Of a DNA stretch of 64,000 nt, positions 43,867 through 52,600 are shown one piece after another. The notes beneath the pieces are model-generated. The model made no database searches. It was given only the letters and a program-made list of their open reading frames with translations, and was not told the origin of the DNA. Both the position numbers and the translations under genes were made by a program. Within the stretch, counting starts at the first letter, position 1. Each line of letters starts with the position of its first letter. Origin of the DNA: Pseudomonadota bacterium (GTDB lineage: Bacteria; Pseudomonadota; Alphaproteobacteria; Rhizobiales; Pleomorphomonadaceae); assembly GCA_018262505.1 (NCBI GenBank), contig JAGSYV010000011.1, positions 62,001-126,000 of the forward strand, in the 5' to 3' direction.

Positions 43867-44125
43867 ATGTGCGTTCCCCATTTTCTCTTGGGCCGGTCGT
43901 CGGGGGACACACGTCCCCCTTCTCCCCGCCAGCCTGAAATAGTTATCAGCCAGAGGCACGTCGTTCAACACGAAGCCGACCAATCGGTCTCGACTCCTCA
44001 CCGCCCCATGAGGCCAAGCGCCTCTTGCGGCAAATGTTTTTTGAACGAAGGATAGAGAGCCCGATAGACAGACAAGGATCACCGTGCTGATCTCTGCGAC
44101 GCATGTCTGCTAATCGGATCCTTCC

Positions 44126-45598
44126 ATGAAGACGCCCCTTCTCGTCGGCATCGACGTCGGTACCACATCGGTCAAGGCCACTTTGTTTGACGAAGGCGGC
44201 GCGGCGCTGCGGACCTTTGCCGCCCCCTACCCGACGGCGCGGCCGGCCGCCGGATTCGCCGAACAAAGCCCCGACGATTGGACGAGCCGCGTCATTGCAG
44301 CGCTCGCCCAGCTTTCCGATGGCCTGCCGGAGGGCGCCGTCGCCGCCGTCGGGTTAACCAGCCAGGTCAATACCCACGTTTTCCTGGACGGGAACGGCGC
44401 GCCATTGATGCCGGCGATCACCTGGCAGGATGGTCGCGCCGGCGCGGAAGCAGCCGAACTGGATGCGCAGATCTCTGCCGAAGAACGCATCGGCTGGTGG
44501 GGCGCCCCGCTTCCCATCGACGCCAGCCATCCCCTCGCCCGTGCGCTTTGGCTACAGCGCCACCGGCCCGACCTCTGGGCGCGAACACGCTGGCTGATGG
44601 CCCCCAAGGACTACTGCATCCTGAAACTGACCGGCGAGGCTACCGCCGATCCGATGACCGCCTTCGGCCTCATCGATCAGTCGCTTGGCTACGTTCCGCG
44701 TCTTCTTGCTCTCGTTCCGGGGATTGGCGACCGGCTGCCACCGCTCAGAGGCTTCACCCAGTCGGCCGGCCGTATCCGGCAAGGACTGCCGCTCGCCGGC
44801 ACGCCGATGGTCACCGGCGCCATGGATGCCTGGGCTGGGCTGATCGGCACCGGCGCCCTTGCCGACGGAGACTGCATGTATCTCTCCGGCACGTCTGAGA
44901 TCGTCGGTCTCGTATCGGGCGCGCGCCATCCCGCCGCTGGCGTCGTTGCCTTCCCGACCTGCGAGGGCATCACCCTGCATGCCGGACCGACGCAGGCCGG
45001 TGGCGCCTCGCTCGCCTGGCTGTCAAACCTCACGGGACGCACGCCGTCAGACCTGTCAGCCCTCGTCGCTGCTGGCGACCCTCACCGCCCCACACCCTTG
45101 TTCCTGCCGCATCTTCAAGGCGAACGCGCGCCGATCTGGGACATCGGCGCGCGCGGCGCCTTCATCGGCCTCGACGGCTCGATGGGACCGGCCGAACTGA
45201 CGCGCGCTGTCTTCGAAGGCGTGGCCTCGTCGGTACGCTGGCTTCTGGAAGCGCTGGAGGCGTCGGCCGGGCGGCCGGCGATGAGCTTTTCGATGGCCGG
45301 TGGCGGCGGCGCCTCAGATCCCTGGTGCCAGATTCGCGCCGACATGCTGGACCGGCCGATTCGCCGGCTCAAGACGCTCGACGCCGGCGTGCTGGGGGCG
45401 GCGATCCTCGCCGGCGTTGGCGCGGGCAGCTTTTCATCGATCGGCGAGGCGGCCGGCCGTCTGGTGGTCACCGACCGTGTGTTCGAGCCCGATCCGTCGC
45501 GGCGCCAGCGGATGGATTTTCTCTACGGCGAGTATCGTGCTCTCTATGCGGCGCTAAAGCCGTTCAACGCGGCCCGAGCCGCCTTTTCCGCTTGGTAG
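44126..45598 (+). CDS. FGGY-family carbohydrate kinase (xylulokinase-like)
   Basis: LVGIDVGTTSVKATLFDEGG, LTSQVNTHVFLDGNGAPLMPAITWQDGRA, MAGGGGASDPWCQIRADMLDRPI. Confidence 0.92.
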   Translation: MKTPLLVGIDVGTTSVKATLFDEGGAALRTFAAPYPTARPAAGFAEQSPDDWTSRVIAALAQLSDGLPEGAVAAVGLTSQVNTHVFLDGNGAPLMPAITWQDGRAGAEAAELDAQISAEERIGWWGAPLPIDASHPLARALWLQRHRPDLWARTRWLMAPKDYCILKLTGEATADPMTAFGLIDQSLGYVPRLLALVPGIGDRLPPLRGFTQSAGRIRQGLPLAGTPMVTGAMDAWAGLIGTGALADGDCMYLSGTSEIVGLVSGARHPAAGVVAFPTCEGITLHAGPTQAGGASLAWLSNLTGRTPSDLSALVAAGDPHRPTPLFLPHLQGERAPIWDIGARGAFIGLDGSMGPAELTRAVFEGVASSVRWLLEALEASAGRPAMSFSMAGGGGASDPWCQIRADMLDRPIRRLKTLDAGVLGAAILAGVGAGSFSSIGEAAGRLVVTDRVFEPDPSRRQRMDFLYGEYRALYAALKPFNAARAAFSAW

Positions 45599-45609
45599 CC
45601 GATGAAAGG

Positions 45610-45633
45610 CCCCGGCAGGTGAACCCGCCGGGG
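45610..45633. terminator. Bidirectional terminator between FGGY kinase and PfkB kinase genes
   Basis: ccccggc-a-ggt-ga-acc-c-gccgggg stem-loop in a convergent gap. Confidence 0.6.
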
Positions 45634-45644
45634 GAAGTTACTTT

Positions 45645-46658
45645 TCAGGTCCGCCAACCCCATGTATCCGCCAGCTGCAGCGTCTCCTGCCAGCCGACAA
45701 CCGAGCCAGAGGTGGTGACCGAACGCAACGAGCAGGCCGCCGTGGCGTGTGCCAGAGCCAGCGATTTCTCGAGCGGCCAGCCTTCGTGGATGCCGTAGAT
45801 CACACCGGCAGCGAAAGCGTCGCCGGCCCCGTTGGCCCCAACCACCAGGTCCGGTGGAATGGCAACCGAAGCCTTCTTGGCAACGACGCTGTCTCGGGTG
45901 ACGGCAATGGCGAGCTTCGGCCAGTGCACGATCACCAACTCCATGGCACCATCTTCGAGTACCTTGCGCGCCGCCGCTTCGCAGAGCGAGGCGTCGGTTA
46001 CCCCATGGCAGACGGTGGGAAGATCGGCCAGCGCGCCAATCTCCGTATCGTTGACCACGACATAGTCGAGATGGCCGAGGCACGGCATCACGGCATCGGT
46101 CAACACCCGCGACTCGAGACTGGCCAGCTCGATATTGGTCTTGAGGCCGAGGGCGCGTGCCTTCTTCAGTAGCGTCACCCAGCCGTTGTCACCATTCGCC
46201 CAGACGCTGTCGAGCTGCTTGTGGAAGCCCGGCAGGCCCAGATGCAGGATGCGCCCGCTCGTCGCCGCCAGATCGAAGTGATCAGGGGTAAGCGCCGCCG
46301 CCACGCCCTTGGCGAACAGGTGGGTGCGGCGATGCGTCGCAGCCGACGCATAGGCATCGGTGAACTGCGTCGGCAGCGAACCGTCGACGTGCATTTGCCG
46401 ATGATCGATGCCCGCGTCCTCGGCAATACTCCTGAGAAAACGCCCGCTTTCGTCGTCGCCGACGATGGCGATGGTCTCGACCGGCATCGCCGGATCGAGA
46501 TGACGGATGTCGACCGCGAGGTTGCAGCCGGAGCCACCGCCGGCCAACTCCTGGGAGAGGATTTCGGCGATGCCGTCCTCCTCCGGCCAGAAGCTGATCA
46601 GGCGGTTGTTGTCGACGCACCAGGTTCCCCCGGTGACGATGCCGCGTCGTGCCTGCAT
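45645..46658 (-). CDS. PfkB family carbohydrate kinase
   Basis: GGGSGCNLAVDIRHLDP...IAIVGDDESGRFLRSIAEDAGID...VVGANGAGDAFAAGVIYGI. Confidence 0.9.
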   Translation of the reverse strand: MQARRGIVTGGTWCVDNNRLISFWPEEDGIAEILSQELAGGGSGCNLAVDIRHLDPAMPVETIAIVGDDESGRFLRSIAEDAGIDHRQMHVDGSLPTQFTDAYASAATHRRTHLFAKGVAAALTPDHFDLAATSGRILHLGLPGFHKQLDSVWANGDNGWVTLLKKARALGLKTNIELASLESRVLTDAVMPCLGHLDYVVVNDTEIGALADLPTVCHGVTDASLCEAAARKVLEDGAMELVIVHWPKLAIAVTRDSVVAKKASVAIPPDLVVGANGAGDAFAAGVIYGIHEGWPLEKSLALAHATAACSLRSVTTSGSVVGWQETLQLADTWGWRT

Positions 46659-46660
46659 GA

Positions 46661-47689
46661 TCAGGCGAGCCCGGCCTTGAGCGGCTTCTCGGTCACCTCA
46701 AGGTCGGCGGTGAGTTCGCGGATCGGCTTGATGCCAGCCTTGGCAAGGCCCCCGTGGTACGACTTCACCGCCTCCGAGGGCGACAGATCGCCGCTGGCCA
46801 CCGCCCGCATGTGCTTGACCATGCTGAGCGGGTCCTCGGCGAGGTTGATCTTGCGACCGAACAGCGCGACGCGGGCACCGTATTTCTCGGACTGGAAAAT
46901 CAGCTCGTAGCAGTCGCGCGTCGTGCCGGCGCCACCGCCGAGCACGCCAACGATGACGGTCGGATCGTAGGACGCGAGTTCTTCCATCGCCTTCGGGCCG
47001 TTGTAGGCGATCTTCAGGAACTCCGGCCGATCGGCCTTGCTTACGCCGGCAAGACAGCGGGCGATGCAGTCGTTGATGTAGTGCGGCACCAGATCGGCCT
47101 CGATGCCGGTGTCAACATTGGGATTGAACACCTCGAGGAAATACTTGAAGCCGTTCAGCGCCGCCTCGTAGCGGAACTCGGCAAAGGCCTCGAGAGAGGC
47201 ATAATCGTGATCGAGATCGTTGTTGAAGGTCATCGAATAGAGGCCGAGATCGGTGCCGACCAGCGGCGCGCCGGGGGCCGGGTCAACGGTACCGGTTGTC
47301 ACCCTCGAAATCGACGCGCTGCGGAAGGGCCGCGACGGCTTCTTCGGATAGATGCCGCCACGCACGAACCAGATATCGGTGGTGTCGTTGGCGCGAATGG
47401 CCGGCTTCACCTTCGAATTCTTGTAGACGCCCTGCTCGTTGAGCAACTCGAAGCTGGAAGCTGACGTCAGCATGATGTCGACGACGTCCTGCTCGACGAT
47501 GGCACGAACATTATTGAGAAATTCCGGACGCGTCTGATAGCGGCCGAGCGTTCCGTCCTTGGCTCTGAGCGGGCCGGCGCCAGGGATCGACGGCCCCATG
47601 TCGGGGTCCTTGGCATCGGCGATGATGAAATCGGCACGCGTGTAGGCGCCCGCCCGAATGCGGGCAAGCTTTTCGTCAAGACGGAACAT
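46661..47689 (-). CDS. Conserved protein, possible TIM-barrel/class I aldolase-like
   Basis: 342 aa from MFRLDEKLARIRAG; 3 nt from the PfkB gene; C-terminal VIVGVLGGGAGTTRDCYELIFQSEKYGARVALFGRKINLAEDPLSMVKHMRAVASGDLSPSEAVKSYHGGL. Family assignment by resemblance only. Confidence 0.6.
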   Translation of the reverse strand: MFRLDEKLARIRAGAYTRADFIIADAKDPDMGPSIPGAGPLRAKDGTLGRYQTRPEFLNNVRAIVEQDVVDIMLTSASSFELLNEQGVYKNSKVKPAIRANDTTDIWFVRGGIYPKKPSRPFRSASISRVTTGTVDPAPGAPLVGTDLGLYSMTFNNDLDHDYASLEAFAEFRYEAALNGFKYFLEVFNPNVDTGIEADLVPHYINDCIARCLAGVSKADRPEFLKIAYNGPKAMEELASYDPTVIVGVLGGGAGTTRDCYELIFQSEKYGARVALFGRKINLAEDPLSMVKHMRAVASGDLSPSEAVKSYHGGLAKAGIKPIRELTADLEVTEKPLKAGLA

Positions 47690-48036
47690 CAGGTCACTCC
47701 AATCCGCCGGTGCCAGGCCCTCCCGGCCGCGCGGCTCAACGTTTCCTCCGGCCATCCCACTTCACGACCGGGAGGACGGCTCATTTTCTTGTCTTCGGAC
47801 CGCGGCAACGATCGCAGACCACCGCGGAGCCACTCCGCATGTTGTGACGGTTCAAAGCGGGTGACAAGCCCCGATCTCGGTTGAGACCGGCTTTGAAGCG
47901 GTGCTTGGCGGTCGATGCGACCAAAGACGAAACGCCCGACGCGCACGGCTGGCGGCCACCGCTTCCGCGCGTCCTCCGATCCCGATATAGCTTGACCCCA
48001 AGCCAGCCCACGGGGCCGTCGAAGCGAGAGAAATCA

Positions 48037-49248
48037 ATGAGCGATTCTATTGTCATCATTGGCGCCGGCCAGGCAGCCGCCGCCTTCGCCGGCAAGCTCC
48101 GCGCGCTCGGGTCGGACCGGCCTCTGACCATCGTTGGCGACGAGCCGGTGCTGCCCTACCAACGCCCGCCGCTTTCCAAGAAATACCTCGTCGGCGAGGC
48201 GACCTTCGATCGGTTGCTCCTGAAACCACCGGCCTGGTACGAGGCCAACGCCGTTACCGTTCTGACCGGCCGCCGCGCCGTCACCATCGACCGGACGAGG
48301 CGGACTGTCGGTCTCGAAGGTGGTGAAGAGCTTTCCTACGCCACGCTGGTTCTGGCCACCGGCGCAACGCCGCGCCGCCTGCCGGCGGTAATCGGCGGCG
48401 ATCTCCGCGGCGTCTTCACGCTACGCGACAAAGCCGACGCCGACGCGCTGATGGCCGATTTCCAGCCCGGACGCCGTCTGGTGGTGATCGGCGGCGGCTA
48501 CGTCGGTCTCGAGACGGCGGCTGTCGCCAAAACGCGCGGCCTTGAGGTCACCGTTGTCGAACTGGCCGATCGCATTCTGAAGCGCGTCGCCGCCGCCGGA
48601 ACGGCCGACCTCGTCCGCGACCTCCACCGGAGCCACGGCGTCGATATTCTGGAAAGTACCGCCATCGTCCGGCTTGTCGGGGACGATGGTCGTCTCACAG
48701 GCGCCGAACTGATGGACGGCCGAACGATCGCCGCCGATCTCGCCGTCGTCGGCATCGGAGTCGCACCCAATACCGGCCTGGCCGAGGCGGCGGGTCTTGC
48801 CGTCAACGACGGGATCGTCGTCGACCAGTTTGCCCGCACCTCGGATCCCGACATCATCGCCCTCGGCGACTGTGCCCGCTTCCCCTATGACGGCCGTCTG
48901 GTTCGCTTGGAATCGGTGCAGAACGCCTTCGACCAAGGCGAAGCCGCGGCGGCGGCCCTCGTCGGCGAAGGTGGCGCTTACGTGCCACAGCCCTGGTTCT
49001 GGTCCGATCAATACGACGCCAAACTGCAGATCGCCGGCCTGCACCACGGTTACGGCGACACGCTGGCAACCGATGGCCCGCGGCCCGGCAGCCACGCCGT
49101 ATGGTATTTCGCGAGCGGCGCGATGATCGCCGTCGATGCCCTCAACTACCCAGCCGCCTTCGTGACCGCCAAGAAGCTCCTGGAGGCCGGCAAGAACGTT
49201 TCCCGCCTCGACATCGAGACGAAGCCGCTCAAGGAACTCTTGGCATAA
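48037..49248 (+). CDS. FAD-dependent NAD(P)H:ferredoxin-type oxidoreductase
   Basis: SIVIIGAGQAAAAFAGKLRALG, YQRPPLSKKYL, RRLVVIGGGYVGLETAAVAKTRG, DPDIIALGDCARFP. Confidence 0.92.
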   Translation: MSDSIVIIGAGQAAAAFAGKLRALGSDRPLTIVGDEPVLPYQRPPLSKKYLVGEATFDRLLLKPPAWYEANAVTVLTGRRAVTIDRTRRTVGLEGGEELSYATLVLATGATPRRLPAVIGGDLRGVFTLRDKADADALMADFQPGRRLVVIGGGYVGLETAAVAKTRGLEVTVVELADRILKRVAAAGTADLVRDLHRSHGVDILESTAIVRLVGDDGRLTGAELMDGRTIAADLAVVGIGVAPNTGLAEAAGLAVNDGIVVDQFARTSDPDIIALGDCARFPYDGRLVRLESVQNAFDQGEAAAAALVGEGGAYVPQPWFWSDQYDAKLQIAGLHHGYGDTLATDGPRPGSHAVWYFASGAMIAVDALNYPAAFVTAKKLLEAGKNVSRLDIETKPLKELLA

Positions 49249-49407
49249 TCAAGGAGATGGGGCTCGGGCCGCCCTCGACGCAAGAACAATACGAGAGCGA
49301 ACCCGGTGTCCATTCGGACCGGCCGGCTACGCACGACCTGATGCCGACACCCAGGAGTTTCGTCGATCATGGTTGCGATTCGGTTTCCAGCCGCAATTTT
49401 GCCGGCT

Positions 49408-49451
49408 TCAATATATGGACGCCGTTACGACAGTGACCCACCATATATTGA
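49408..49451. repeat. AT-rich inverted repeat
   Basis: tcaatatatgg - 22 nt - ccatatattga, perfect 11 bp arms. Confidence 0.75.
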
Positions 49452-49505
49452 ATAGCTCGGCAGAGCGCCCCCGCCGTCGTTGCAAAATGCAACGGGCTGA
49501 CGGCT

Positions 49506-50489
49506 TCAGATGACATTTTCCCGCTTGAGCGGACGCGCCATCAGGCGGTCGACGGCGTCATCGACAGAAAGGTGGCCGGCCAACACCTCGGCCACCGCCG
49601 TCATGATCGGCACCTCGACCCAGAACTCCGATGCCTTCTGAACGGCAATGCCGACGGTGGCCGCCCCTTCGGCCAGCTTGCCGAAGCTCGCCGGCGACTC
49701 TCCCCGACCGACGCCCAAGCCGAGAGAATAGTTGCGCGACTGGACGGACGAGCAGGTCAGCACCAGGTCGCCAAAGCCCGAGAGGCCCATCAGCGTCTCC
49801 GCTTCGGCGCCAAAGGCAGCGGCGAGCCGCCGCATCTCGACAAAGCCACGCGTGATGACGGCCGCCTGCGCCGAAGCGCCGAGCGCCCGACCGGCGACGA
49901 TACCGGCAGCGATGGCCAAGACATTCTTCAACGCGCCGCCCAGTTCGACGCCGGCGACGTCGGTGGCGGCATAAGGCCGGAAAGTGGGACCGGCGAGACG
50001 GCGGGCGATGGCGTCGGCGAGCGTCGCATCCTCGGCGGCGATGGTCACCGCCGTTGGCAAGCCACGCGCCACATCGTCCGCAAACCCTGGTCCCGACAGC
50101 ACGGCGACCCGTCGGCCCGGCAGCGCCGCAGCGATCGCCACGGAGGGCGGGACGCCGGTCGACTGTTCGATACCCTTGGCACAGGAAACGATCACCGCCT
50201 CCGGTCCAATGACGCTGGAAAGCACGGTGGCCGCTGACCGGCAGGCCTGGGCAGGGACGGCAAGAAGCAGCAGATCGACACCGGCAAGTGCCTTGGGGTC
50301 GGCGTACGCGGTCACCATCGGCGGGAAAATGGCATTCTGAAGATGCGGGCTCCGCCGTGTGGCGTTCAGACTTTCCGCGTCCTCGGCGCTCCGGCCGCAG
50401 AGGATCACTTCGGCGCCAGCTCGCGCCGCCGTCAAGGCCAGCGCCGAGCCCCAGGCACCAGCGCCATAGATACCGATGGTGTTGCTCAT
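49506..50489 (-). CDS. gpsA: NAD(P)H-dependent glycerol-3-phosphate dehydrogenase
   Basis: [63 protein letters not shown]. Confidence 0.96.
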   Translation of the reverse strand: MSNTIGIYGAGAWGSALALTAARAGAEVILCGRSAEDAESLNATRRSPHLQNAIFPPMVTAYADPKALAGVDLLLLAVPAQACRSAATVLSSVIGPEAVIVSCAKGIEQSTGVPPSVAIAAALPGRRVAVLSGPGFADDVARGLPTAVTIAAEDATLADAIARRLAGPTFRPYAATDVAGVELGGALKNVLAIAAGIVAGRALGASAQAAVITRGFVEMRRLAAAFGAEAETLMGLSGFGDLVLTCSSVQSRNYSLGLGVGRGESPASFGKLAEGAATVGIAVQKASEFWVEVPIMTAVAEVLAGHLSVDDAVDRLMARPLKRENVI

Positions 50490-51583
50490 ACCTTCGCTCC
50501 CAACCGGCCGTGGCCGACGAGCGGCACCGCGACATCATCGAGTGGCCAACGAGGGCGCGCCGCCACATCGAAACCGTCAGTATGCCCCAGCGCCAATCGC
50601 TCGGCGCCAGCCCAGGCGATCATGGCACCGTTATCGGTGCAGAGGTTACCAGGCGGCACAACGAGTTGGCCATTAAGGTTGGCCATCACCGTAGCGAGCC
50701 GGTTGCGGATCGCCTTGTTGGCGGCAACGCCACCGGCCACCACCAGCACCGGCGGGCGACCGTTGGCGAGCGTGCCGGCAAAACGCCTTACGGCAAGGCC
50801 AACGCGATCAGCCACCACATCGGACACCGCCGCCTGGAAGGAGGCGCAAATATCGGCCACATCCTGCCGGGAAAGCGGCGCCAAGGCCTCCGCTGCGTGG
50901 CGCACCGCCGTTTTCAAACCAGAAAAGGAAAAGTTCGGCTCATCCCGGCCAAGAAGCGGCCGAGGTAGCGCGACGCGGCCGGCATTGCCTTCGGCCGCCA
51001 TTTTTTCCACCGCCGGTCCACCGGGATAGCCGAGCTGGAGCAGCTTGGCCGTCTTGTCGAAGGCCTCACCAAGCGCATCGTCGATGGTGGTACCGATGCG
51101 CTGGTAATGACCGACACCGTTGACCCTCAGGATCTGGCTATGTCCGCCAGAGACCAAGAGTAGCAGATAAGGAAACTCGACGCCGTGGGTGAGGCGGACG
51201 GTGAGCGCATGTCCCTCAAGATGGTTGACGGCCACAAGCGGCTTCTTCGCCGCGTAGGCCAGCGCCTTGGCGGTGGTAAGCCCAACCAGCACGCCGCCGA
51301 TGAGGCCGGGTCCAGCCGTCGCTGCCACCGCGTCGACATCGGCGAGCGAAAGCCCGGCTTCGCTGAGTGCCGCCGCCACGAGACCGTCCATCACTTCGAC
51401 ATGGGCGCGGGCGGCGATCTCCGGCACCACGCCGCCGAAAGCCGCGTGTTCCTCGATCTGCGAGAAGACGACGTTGGAGAGAATTTCGCCCGATCCGTCG
51501 GCACGCCGCCGTACCACGGCGGCGGCAGTCTCGTCGCAGGAACTTTCGAGGCCGAGAACGACGAGATCCCTGAGGTCGTCCAT
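50486..51583 (-). CDS. tsaD: tRNA N6-adenosine threonylcarbamoyltransferase TsaD
   Basis: [59 protein letters not shown]. Overlaps gpsA by 4 nt. Confidence 0.96.
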   Translation of the reverse strand: MDDLRDLVVLGLESSCDETAAAVVRRRADGSGEILSNVVFSQIEEHAAFGGVVPEIAARAHVEVMDGLVAAALSEAGLSLADVDAVAATAGPGLIGGVLVGLTTAKALAYAAKKPLVAVNHLEGHALTVRLTHGVEFPYLLLLVSGGHSQILRVNGVGHYQRIGTTIDDALGEAFDKTAKLLQLGYPGGPAVEKMAAEGNAGRVALPRPLLGRDEPNFSFSGLKTAVRHAAEALAPLSRQDVADICASFQAAVSDVVADRVGLAVRRFAGTLANGRPPVLVVAGGVAANKAIRNRLATVMANLNGQLVVPPGNLCTDNGAMIAWAGAERLALGHTDGFDVAARPRWPLDDVAVPLVGHGRLGAKV

Positions 51584-51775
51584 CCTGGTCAATCCATCTC
51601 TGCCGGTGTCGGCCCGCCTGGAAAGGCGAGACCCAAGAACACGTTGCCTCGCGGCGCTCCATGGTCCAAGTGTTGCCATGGCGAGGCGAGACGTTAGGGA
51701 CGATTCGCCGCCGTTTCCGATCGTCGGCCGGCCGACGCCTTCGTTTCACGGCTCTATCACACGGGGAGCGAACCG

Positions 51776-52597
51776 GTGCAACCAAAACCCATCCGTCTCG
51801 GCACGCGCGGCAGCCCGCTCGCCCTTGCCCAGGCCCACGAGGTACGCGACCGCTTGGTCGCCGCCTGGGGTGCGCGTGCGCCGGAGGTCGAGATCGTGCC
51901 GATCAGCACCGCCGGTGACCGTATCCAGGATCGAACGCTGGCCGAGGTGGGCGGCAAGGGCCTGTTTACCGAGGAAATCGAAGCTGGTCTGTTGAGCGGT
52001 ACGCTCGACATCGCCGTCCATTCCTCCAAGGACATGCCGACAGTGCTGCCCGAAGGCCTGGCAGCCTCGCTGCGGCGCGCGGCGATCGTCCGCCGCCTCC
52101 GGCCCGATGTCGTCGTCGTGCCCTACCGCGGCAATGTCCAGACGCGGTTGCGCAAGCTCGGCGAAGGCATCGCCGACGCAACACTGCTGGCCGTCGCTGG
52201 CCTGAAGCGCCTCGGCATGCTCGAGGTGGCTACTGAGATCCTCGATCTGGAATCCTTTCCCCCAGCGGTCGGTCAGGGGGCAATCTGCATCGAAAGTCGC
52301 GTGGATGACGCTCGGGTCGCCGAGCTTCTGGCCCCGATCCACCATAAACCGACTGCCGTCGCACTCGCCTGCGAACGGGCCTACCTTGCCCGCCTCGATG
52401 GTTCGTGCCGTACGCCAATTGCCGGCTATGCGGTGGCGACGGACGGCGGGGTGGATCTCCACGGCCTGATCCTGACGCCGGACGGCCGCGTTGCCCATGA
52501 GGGACGGGAAAGCGGCTCCGACCCGGAGGGCGTCGGCGATCGCCTCGGCGCCCGCCTCGCCGCGCTGGCCGGGCCGGGCTTCTTCGGCGGGAGCTGA
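51776..52597 (+). CDS. hemC: Hydroxymethylbilane synthase with apparent in-frame internal deletion
   Basis: [37 protein letters not shown] | [60 protein letters not shown]. The conserved (E)DPRDAF...GT segment between LPEGL and SLRR is missing. Confidence 0.88.
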   Translation: MQPKPIRLGTRGSPLALAQAHEVRDRLVAAWGARAPEVEIVPISTAGDRIQDRTLAEVGGKGLFTEEIEAGLLSGTLDIAVHSSKDMPTVLPEGLAASLRRAAIVRRLRPDVVVVPYRGNVQTRLRKLGEGIADATLLAVAGLKRLGMLEVATEILDLESFPPAVGQGAICIESRVDDARVAELLAPIHHKPTAVALACERAYLARLDGSCRTPIAGYAVATDGGVDLHGLILTPDGRVAHEGRESGSDPEGVGDRLGARLAALAGPGFFGGS

Positions 52598-52600
52598 GCC

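Noticed and set aside
36861-47689. Sulfoquinovose (sulfo-EMP) degradation cluster
   Set aside because: The glycosidase is GH36 with alpha-galactosidase motifs rather than a GH31 sulfoquinovosidase, and the aldolase-like protein does not resemble YihT; only the general AGE/PfkB logic matches.
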